From Eublepharis macularius (lineage: Eukaryota > Chordata > Lepidosauria > Squamata > Eublepharidae), in NCBI RefSeq assembly GCF_028583425.1, contig NC_072807.1, forward strand, positions 30,261,001-30,325,000: a stretch of DNA of 64,000 nucleotides. The letters are read 5' to 3'. Numbering within the stretch: the stretch's first letter is position 1; every line of letters begins with the position of its first letter. Below the pieces are notes generated by a model, which was given only the letters and a program-made list of their open reading frames with translations, was not told the origin of the DNA and searched no databases. Shown here piece by piece: positions 56,271-64,000 of the stretch. Position numbers and translations under genes: made by a program.

Positions 56271-56355
56271 CTCTGCTTCATGTCAGGTGCAAGATATGTA
56301 CTCCACCCACAAGTTCTGCTTCATGCCAGGTGCAAGACATGTACTCTACCCACAA
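56271..56355 (+). repeat. 43-bp tandem duplication in PKM intron 1
   Basis: Two units, at about 56271-56312 and 56313-56355, built of ctgcttcatgccaggtgcaa and gacatgtactctacccacaag, differ at a handful of positions. A third partial start (ttctggtacatgcac) follows. Confidence 0.92.
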
Positions 56356-58264
56356 GTTCTGGTACATGCACGAGAGAGTGGAGAAGGATGTTACTGTCAA
56401 GTTGACCCTGCTGTCTCTTCAAGTATGTGCTTAAAGGGAAAGGGATGGCTGGCAGCCTTGGATAATCGCTGCCTGCCAAGGCCAGCCAAAATTTGTGAAC
56501 TACCTGGGAATTAATATTGTCGGCAATATTTGGTGCTACAGCATCTTGAGTATTAGTGTGCCTGATGGTGTCAAGCACAATTTGTAAGTATCTTGAAATA
56601 TTATCCATGCAAGGGAAGAAAACTAGGCATCCTCACAGTTATGCAATTTTCAGAAAGAAAGAAGGAAATGACTAAGCAAATGACACATTGAATGGAATTT
56701 AAAACTGGCTGCTTGATTGTGGCATTGCTTGGGGATCTTTGCTAGATATCTGGCTAGGAAACAATGCCATGGGCATCATGGCTGCGAGTAAATAAGTGAG
56801 ATTTTGTGCTTATAGTTGGTCTGTGTCATAGCACAAGGCCTGTTCAACCTGCCAAAGCATTCTCCAGCTGTGCTGTCCTGTAGTGTCTTGCGCAGTTTGT
56901 TCTGAGGGGGGAAAGGCTTGCTTGGCAAAATGAATGTGGCCCTAAAAGCCTTGAGTTGACTGTACCTGAGTTGGCCTATCTCTGTAGCTGAGTCATCTGT
57001 TATATAACAGGCCATTTGGAACACCTGTAGTCTGCAAGCTTTTTCAAGCTGACTTCTAGCAGGGGAGATAATCTTTCTGAGACTTAAGCTACAGATGGAT
57101 TGCTCTTCTGGAGAACATCAGCTAGGCATCATGTTGGCAGAAACACGTTTTTATGCTTAGTTTTTGAACAGGTGGGCAGTCTTGATTCTCTGAAGAAATA
57201 GACCATTGTAATTTTCCTAAAGGCTCATGGGAAATGGTGTAAGTTTTCACTAATGTTATTTCACATCCTTATTTTACTTTCCGAGATGCAATTCTTGATG
57301 CTACCTTTGTTGTGAAGTCGTATTTGGTAGTAAAGCCAGTTTAGCATTTAAACAGTTTAACATGCTTTAAAATGTGCTGCTCATCATTATAATCTGCACG
57401 GTTATGGAGAGCAAAATATTAGCTCATACAGTCTATTATGTTTTGGCATAATATGATCAGTATTATTTAATTAGTAACTGATCGAGTAGTGGATTTGGTA
57501 ACTTAAAGCTTTGGGTAACTTAAATACGCATTTGGAAATCTAACTCCTATTGGAAGCATTGTCTTCATGGTGCTTTTTCTTTGCTTCACTGAAGCAGTGT
57601 ACAATTTGACAGCATTTTGGAGCACTATTCTGATTGATGCATATGTTTATCCCATTGCACTAAACACACTGTAATTAAATATAGCAAAATTTACATGTAT
57701 CCTTCAGTCATCTGTTTTGTTAAGCCTTTGAGCCAGGCCCTTAACCCTTATTTTCTGCCGAAGAAACAATACCTAAATATCACTTACACAGAATCACCTG
57801 TTGCCAAATTCATTAGCCGGCTTCTGTTTTTCCTTATGTTACTTTGCAGAATGCCATGTATATTGATGACCCTTGGTAAATGGGAAGGAAGAGTGTGTTA
57901 GGATGCGTTGTCATACCATCGTGTATATCACGAGGGCCACCCCATTGTGTTCTCTACCCTCTTGGTTTTAAGGGGAGGAGGGGTCTTCGATTCTGATGTG
58001 GCCTGGCCCTTCTAAAAACAGCAGCTCTACTGCAGTGTGCTGTGATGGCTGGCACGTAGGAGTCAAAGGAGGCTGCAGTTGCAGTCTGTCACCACTACTT
58101 TGCGCGTTGTAAAGCTCCCGGCAAATGATGGTGCATCTCTAAATTTAGCTTGGGGCTTGTTCTTCCTCTGCTTTATGTAAAGTGGTCATCTGTTTCACTT
58201 GGTCAGCAGAACATATGACAGCTTCTGAAAATGAAGAGGGGAGTAAAGCTGTGTGTATTAGTTA

Positions 58265-59150
58265 AGCAGTAGTTTACAAATCTTTATTTGGTCACTTTAA
58301 CTTTCATATAAAATATACAAAACATACAACAAAGTGATAGTATAGAAGGGATACAGAAAGAAAAAAGGATTATATAACAAATTGTCTAGATCAGAAATAA
58401 TATAAAAGTATAAAAGACAAATATTTCTCCCCAATATCCCCTCCATTATACTTTTCAAGACTCTGTCTTTAAAATACAATGGTACTTACTTGTATTGGGA
58501 TACATTTATATTCAACATTTAGGTTTCAAATTTTGTAACTAATCTGTTTTTGTCATTACTACATATTCAGTATTACATATTTTTGCCACTTTTACATACC
58601 TGCTATAACTTTTAACAAAATATTTTGATAGATAATATATCAAAATACAAAAGGAAGGCCCATTATATATCTCATAATAAAATAAAATATGTTTCTGCTC
58701 AATATCTACTTCCTTATATATTTATATTCAAGATGTTACACTTAAAACTTATTCTGCTTCTACAGTGCAATGCGTTTATGTACAGTTTTTTGAACTGTTT
58801 CTCATTCTAAATTTTTCTCCTTGCATAATGCACATTCCATTTCCTCAAATCTCATTGATCTGTTTCTCAAATAGGTTGTTAATTTTGCCATTACTGCATA
58901 TTCGGCAAGTTTATTTTCCCATTCTTCTACGCTTGGACAGAAGTCTAGTTTCTATTTTGCTGTATGGATGATTCTAACCACTATATTCAAATATTTCTTC
59001 CAAAACTTTGGTGGTTTATTAGGCAATATTCCTAGTAGCATATTCTTAGCTTCCATAGGAAATTTAAATTTTAATACGCTTTTAATTTTCCAGTGAGGAC
59101 TAAAGGTGATAAAACAACCATCAAATACAGAAAAACCTTCCAAAAGTCAG
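58265..59150 (-). pseudogene. LINE-1 (L1) 3' end with ORF2 C-terminal relic, antisense in PKM intron 1
   Basis: The reverse strand near 58801-58980 reads an ORF2-like C-terminus with one in-frame stop: RIIHTAK, stop, KLDFCPSVEEWENKLAEYA, then AKLTTYLRN. The 'W..KL.EYA.M.KLT' pattern is characteristic of L1 ORF2. Further upstream on the same strand, LGILPNKPPKFWKKYL fits the same protein. The remainder (58265-58800) is the AT-rich 3' part. It is 5'-truncated and inactive. Confidence 0.82.
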
Positions 59151-60939
59151 CTTCCCCTTAAGCTTCCAAGGGCCGGAGGGGAGGAGCCTTCACCAAGTCC
59201 ACCCAGTCTCCACCAAGCTTGTTTGGGGAATATTTTAAACAATGGCTGGTACTATAGCTTAAATTGCTTGCATTTTTAAGGGAAAGTAGTGGTACCCCAT
59301 CTTGTTAACCTAAATGATAGCAGTGTCCTGAAATTTAATGCTATAAAACCCAGCTACAACCAACATAACATACAAAACTGAGGTTTATCCCATCTCTCTC
59401 ACCCGTTACTCATGATAAACATGACCTTAAGCTTGTCACATGACTTCACTCTTCTGTGATACACCATACATTAGCCTGCCAACTAATCTGCTCTTGTTCG
59501 GGGAAATGCTGATGCTGTGTTGCATTGTTGCTCCACCTGACCCTTCAGAGCCAGTTAATCTGTGCTTTGCAAGCCAGCTTCAGAAAGATTCCAGGCTACA
59601 AATACCTGCCTGGGTCAGAGATAAAAAGAGTGATTTTAGTGGGGTGATGTGAAGAACTTCCTTGATAAGAGCTTATTCCTAGGCTCAACTGGAAGGTAAT
59701 GGAAGATAAGAGTATACTTCACAAGTTACCCTTGTGAAGTTTACTAATGTATTTGCATCTGTACATCCTAGTGGGTTTATGGTAGGCTAGATATGTTTTT
59801 CATTTTAAGAGTTAGGATTTTGGCCATACTGGATTAAAATAACTGGTCTCCATTTCTTGAGGGGGGCTGATTGCTACAAGTTCCCTGCATTCTTAATGAA
59901 AAGCAACAGTTGTATACAAATGGCTGAATTCTCTCTCGAACATAGCTTTTAGATGAAATGAGACTAGGAGGAGTGCCAGAGAGAACAGTTACGTCTTGGG
60001 CTGGTATATTGTTTATGCTTACTGCATTTTTAATCAGACAAGTGCTGCTGTGGCTATCCATCTAATTCCTTGCATGCATTGATTAGCCTGACTGTTAATT
60101 TAGGATAATTGAATACTACCTATTTGACAAAGAAAATGCTTAGAATTAGAGATTATGTAGCCCATTTACTTGATAAAATTATTTCATTCCATTACCGTTT
60201 TGAATCGTATCCATCTTTTTGATTTGACAGGCAGACTTCTTGTTCTCCTACAGATTGGTTGCTCTTAAGGTCTGCGTTTAATGAACCAACTAGAATTTGG
60301 AAGAAGAATCCACTGACTTTTAATAAGCGTGTTTAGGATTGCAGCCCTAGCTTGTTTTTTACCCAGAGTTATGCAATGACTTTGCCTTTGACTTCAGTTT
60401 AATTTGATTGCTAATGTGCATGGGTCTGCTATTCTGTGATAGGACCTTATTTTTCTTAGTGAACCCATGGAGTCTGGATTGTAGAAAACTGGGCATCTTC
60501 CCTTTTTCATTCATTTAAAAGTATTTTGCTTGCTGTGAGCATGCCAAATCAACAGTGCAGCTTTCCAGCAGTAACTAGGTTGTGAGAGTGGTTTTTTTTT
60601 TCTTTAATAAAGAAAGAAGCTGTTAGAAGCTGTTAGAAGCTCTGTGAAACATTCTGTATTGGAGAGCAGTAGTACTAGAGTTCAAGATTTCTACTATCTT
60701 CCGGTTTTGTCCTCTTCCCATCCTTTCCTACCACTCTACTCAGTTTCTAGGCAAGGGTCTTTTCAGGCAGTAGAAACAGTAAGCACTTGGATAGTTCTGT
60801 TCAGAATAGTAATGCATATTGACCACAGTAATATTATATGGCTACAGTTTTCCATGGGGGGCTATCTTTGATGTAGAATTACCATAACGGTTAATCAAAA
60901 CTGGAAGGTGGATGTGAAACTATACCCCCCACCCTCTAC

Positions 60940-61055
60940 AGCAGGATTTGAGTATGAGGGTATAGCCTTGTATCCTTGAAAAATCTTGTTGGCCACTAGA
61001 CTCAAATCCTGCTGTTTTAATGCAAGCCAACATGGCTACCTACCTGAAACTATAT
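60940..61055. repeat. Family G-related fragment in PKM intron 1
   Basis: agcaggatttgagtatgagg, ccactagactcaaatcctgc, caagccaacatggctaccta. The inverted 'caggatttgagt / actcaaatcctg' shows the fold-back form. Confidence 0.7.
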
Positions 61056-62323
61056 CCTTCTAGTAAATCTTGTGTGATTTACTAGAGGGATGAACTTTTG
61101 GCTAGCTGCAGAAAATGGCCACAGCCCAATACTCTTTTATGCTGGTCTCAGAGTAGAGTTGTTAGTGAGGCTCAGTTACAAGTCCTTACAGAGAGATGTA
61201 GTTGGAATTTCATCTCAAATAACAAATGCTGGTTTCTTCAAGAGAAATTTTTCGGTAGCAAGTAGTTGAAGCAAGTGGAAGGAGCGCTGTTTTAAAGTAG
61301 CCTAAACCTTTTTACAGAAGACTATAAATGTAAATTTGGCTACGTAAGAGTATACATTTACTTCATATGCTGAGAAATATTAACAAGCATCACTGCAGCG
61401 ACCATTTCTTGAATTATATGTTATTTGAAAGTGAGTCACCTGTGAGACTGGAGCAAGAGCTGCCTTATGATTTAAGCTGGGGAGGGTATGTAGACTGTTT
61501 GCTGAAATAGCATCCAAATGAGTTGCAGCCCTGTCTGCGAGGGAAGCTGCACGTACTGCAAAGGTCCTGACCAGAGAGGGTGGAGCTTCTCTGGATGATC
61601 CAAGCTGTTAAAGAGCTAGCGCACAAAGCCAAAGCTGCTCTGAATAGTCCTGCTGCAGAGATGAAGGATGTTCTAATACTTTGGCGTAATTAACAAAGCT
61701 TCAGCTTGCTGAGCGGAGGTCCACTAGTCAGCAGTGGTTCATGTAGTTACTGTAAAGCTGTGTTGGAAAGCCTTCACTGGAAGGGGGCTTGCTTGGGAAC
61801 AGCTGAGCTGAAAAAGGTCTGTGGGATGGGTTAGTTCCCCTTCTCCTCCCCACCCTATCCCCAAAATAATAGGGTTTGTGTCAGCTGTCTGGCATTAGAA
61901 ACCTACTATTTGGGGCAGTTGAAGTTCTCTGTTCTGTTGCAGGATGTGGCTTTAAATTGATACAAAATTCTAGACTTAGATTAACATGGAATGGATGTAG
62001 CAATATGTCTTAAATGCACAAACTGTTCTAAGAAGAAACACAATGAATGTTCATTCTCCGATACATAAAAACGATACAGATCTTAGACCTGGCTGTGCAA
62101 ATCCTTTGACAGCAATTTTGTGTTGCTTTAGCAATGCACCATATTAGCAGCAGCTGTTGGAAGGGGTTCCCAAAGTGGCAAACATTAAAATGGCATTTAA
62201 ATTATAAAGTTTGAGAACCATTGCTCTAAGTGAAAGGCATTGCCATCCTAGGTAGATATATTCCCTTATCAGTTAGGTAGGAGACTGGTTTTGGTGTTTC
62301 AGTTTGGTTGTACACTGAGATTT

Positions 62324-62412
62324 ACAGTACAATCCTAAGCAAAGTTGATCCAGTCTAAGTCCATTGATTTAAATGGTCTTAGACTGGAGTAACTCTGCTT
62401 AAGATTGCACTC
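62324..62412. repeat. Small palindromic element, family W, well preserved
   Basis: acagtacaatcctaagcaaa ... ccagtctaagtccattgatt and its mirror ggtcttagactggagtaact ... gcttaagattgcact form one near-continuous hairpin of about 85 bp. Confidence 0.88.
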
Positions 62413-62921
62413 TTTATCTAAATAAATGTTATACCTATTTTTTTGGGTGGAGCTTGCTTGAAAAATGACCCCTCCAACCTCCTTAGATAGTTTTCTCCAT
62501 GGGGAATAATAATGGAATATATTCAGGATACCCTAATAAAATTCAGTCTGAATAGAGAATCTGACCTGAATATCAGGGATATCAAGTATTTATGATGTTC
62601 CTGATATCCAGATAAAGCCAATTCTTTTTTTTCTTTTTTTTTTACTGTGCACCCCCAGTTGGAGGGGGCTGATTAAAACACTCCACTGAATCCACATTTT
62701 CCTCTTGAAAGAATCATTTCTATCATGATGCAGTTTTCCTAATTGTTCTTCCCTCTGTTCTTCCAGTACTTAGTAGAAGGTGGATTAAGGATAGCAGAGG
62801 TCAGGGTGTTGTGATTCGAGGATGTGCCCACCTCTTGCTAATGTCAAAACTTGACTTTGCTACATGTTCCTCAGTACCTTTTTATTCTTTTTAGGTTAAA
62901 AAAAATAAGAACTCAGCAGCC

Positions 62922-63072
62922 ATGTCTAAACCCCACGATGCAGGAACTGCTTTTATCCAGACCCAGCAGTTGCATGCTGCCATGGCAGACACATTCCTGG
63001 AACACATGTGCCGCCTGGATATTGACTCAGAACCAGTCCTTGCCAGAAACACCGGCATTATCTGCACAATTG
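62922..63072 (+). CDS. PKM: PKM (pyruvate kinase M) first coding exon, 5' part of gene
   Basis: Pyruvate kinase converts phosphoenolpyruvate and ADP to pyruvate and ATP, the last step of glycolysis, as a cytosolic tetramer. The exon encodes 50 codons plus one base. Visible stretches are [31 protein letters not shown] and [11 protein letters not shown]. The last is the start of the catalytic A-domain barrel, whose conserved CTIG-PAS motif is split here by the intron. [18 protein letters not shown] matches the M-type rather than the liver/red-cell (PKLR) paralogue, which has a longer, different leader. The exon begins at 62895 after a pyrimidine-rich tract and TTTTTAG, and ends at donor GTAAGT (63073). 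The ATG lies 27 bases into the exon in a good context (cagccATGt), with the 5'UTR stretch CTCAGCAGCC before it. The N-terminus reads MSKPHDAG, which from memory is one residue shorter than mammalian PKM. All later exons, including the M1/M2 alternative pair, are outside the window. Confidence 0.96.
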
Positions 63073-64000
63073 GTAAGTGGGATTTTCTTATAACATTAAC
63101 ACGTTTCGGGGACATCTGTACTGTTCTCAGGGTTTTGGCTGGCGCTCTTTGGCTGCCAGTTTGTCAAATCAGTTGCTTATATGAGCAACCTTGTGTTTTT
63201 GAGAGAAGGCTTCAGCGAAATTATAGATGGAAAGTGTGATCTGTTTATCTGATAACTCAATACTAATTATATCCATCATCTACTTATTGTAGGCATTCTA
63301 AAACATGCAAAACCTTATGAATTAAAGATGCACAATATTTGCAGCTTGTAATTTCTTGAAAAGGATAGCTCACTTATTGCAATTGTAGCAGTAAGGAGAG
63401 TTATACACGTGAGCTGCAGATCGCAGCAGACTAGACAGAGCCAGTCAAATGAAGTCAGTACAAAGCTAAAGAAATAAAATATTGTGGCCATGTGATTTAT
63501 TGTCACTTTCTGCCCAGCAAATTAAGACTAAGAATCTAATTTTAGCTTGTTCTAGCTTTGTATTCTCTTCTTTCCTTGCTCAAGGTATAATGCAGCTACC
63601 TCAAGATACAGCAGCCTAACTCTAATTCTAGAGTTAGAATTAACAACAGTTTTCTGAGTTTCTCTTTGTATTATGCTTTAGGGTGTGTGTGTGTGTTTTT
63701 CACAGACACAATAAAGGCAGTATTATAAAAGATCTCCTAGAGTAGCTTGAGATGCTACTGGGGTCTTGTGTTCAGCTGGCAAGTGTCATGGTATCACCTG
63801 AAGGGAATCTTGCACAGGAGAAATGTCCAGGCTGCAGGTGCAGCCTATGCAAGGTCCTTTGAATGTTGTAGGGAATAGTGCCACCCAACTGAAGGATCAT
63901 GTGCACGCTTACCTGGCAACATTTCAGTCGCATACGAAGGTGCTACTAACCATGGGTTGCAGTAGTGGAGTTGCTGTCTTCTGTTAGAAGGTTCTCAAGA
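63073..64000 (+). other. PKM: Start of PKM intron following the first coding exon
   Basis: The donor GTAAGT opens the intron. The next coding exon, expected to begin with the PAS of CTIGPAS, is not found before the window ends. The stretch holds a short (GT)n run near 63681-63695 and nothing else recognisable. Confidence 0.85.

Larger units (their letters stand above)
54118..62894 (+). other. PKM: Inferred PKM intron 1
   Basis: This runs from donor GTAAGG (54118) to the acceptor AG at 62893-62894 and depends on the exon 1 call. It contains an A-family repeat, a 43-bp tandem duplication, an antisense L1 3' end, a G-family fragment and a 90-bp palindrome. Between these (about 54520-56270, 56360-58260, 59150-60930 and 61060-62320) I see ordinary AT-rich sequence with no exon or RNA gene that I can support. 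Confidence 0.6.

Overview
The window is vertebrate nuclear DNA, almost certainly from a squamate reptile (a lizard; gecko-like is only a guess). The repeat content points there: tRNA-derived SINEs, 5S-rRNA-derived SINEs, CR1, L2-like and L1 LINE relics, and many short palindromic or terminal-inverted-repeat DNA transposons. There are no bacterial-type operons, ribosome binding sites or CRISPR arrays. Nearly every open reading frame above 60 codons is a chance frame or lies inside a repeat.

The one protein-coding gene I recognise is PKM (muscle-type pyruvate kinase, + strand) at the right end. The first coding exon is clear (exon 62895-63072, ATG at 62922, donor GTAAGT at 63073). A CpG-rich segment at about 53748-54117, ending in a GTAAGG donor, is the best candidate for promoter and untranslated exon 1. 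That gives an intron 1 of about 8.8 kb (54118-62894). The rest of the gene lies beyond the window.

Positions 1-49347 look like a gene-free, repeat-rich intergenic region. It holds at least 15 copies of a ~220-bp inverted-repeat element (family A), tRNA SINEs of two main kinds (families E and F), three 5S SINEs, CR1 fragments on both strands, several hAT-like non-autonomous elements with 8-bp target duplications (families C, D, L, M), and other fold-back elements (B, G, H, I, J, K, W). Many are nested, so the insertion order can be read. The clearest cases are a CR1 copy split by three DNA transposons (30985-32627), an A copy split by a SINE and a hAT element (33144-33809), and a fold-back retroposon carrying a second palindrome (43290-43769).

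Positions 49348-53747 are a head-to-tail duplication of a 2200-bp unit with no difference that I could find by eye. It stops exactly where the putative PKM promoter region begins. It is either a very recent event or an assembly artefact.

Positions 53748-64000 hold the PKM 5' region: CpG-rich exon 1, intron 1 with an A copy, a 43-bp tandem duplication, an antisense L1 3' end and a small palindrome, then coding exon 1 and the start of the next intron. I found no novel biological system. What merits a second look is the exact duplication beside the promoter and the transposon families whose target duplications can be read directly. Repeat boundaries are by eye and good to about 5-20 bp unless a target-site duplication (TSD) is quoted.
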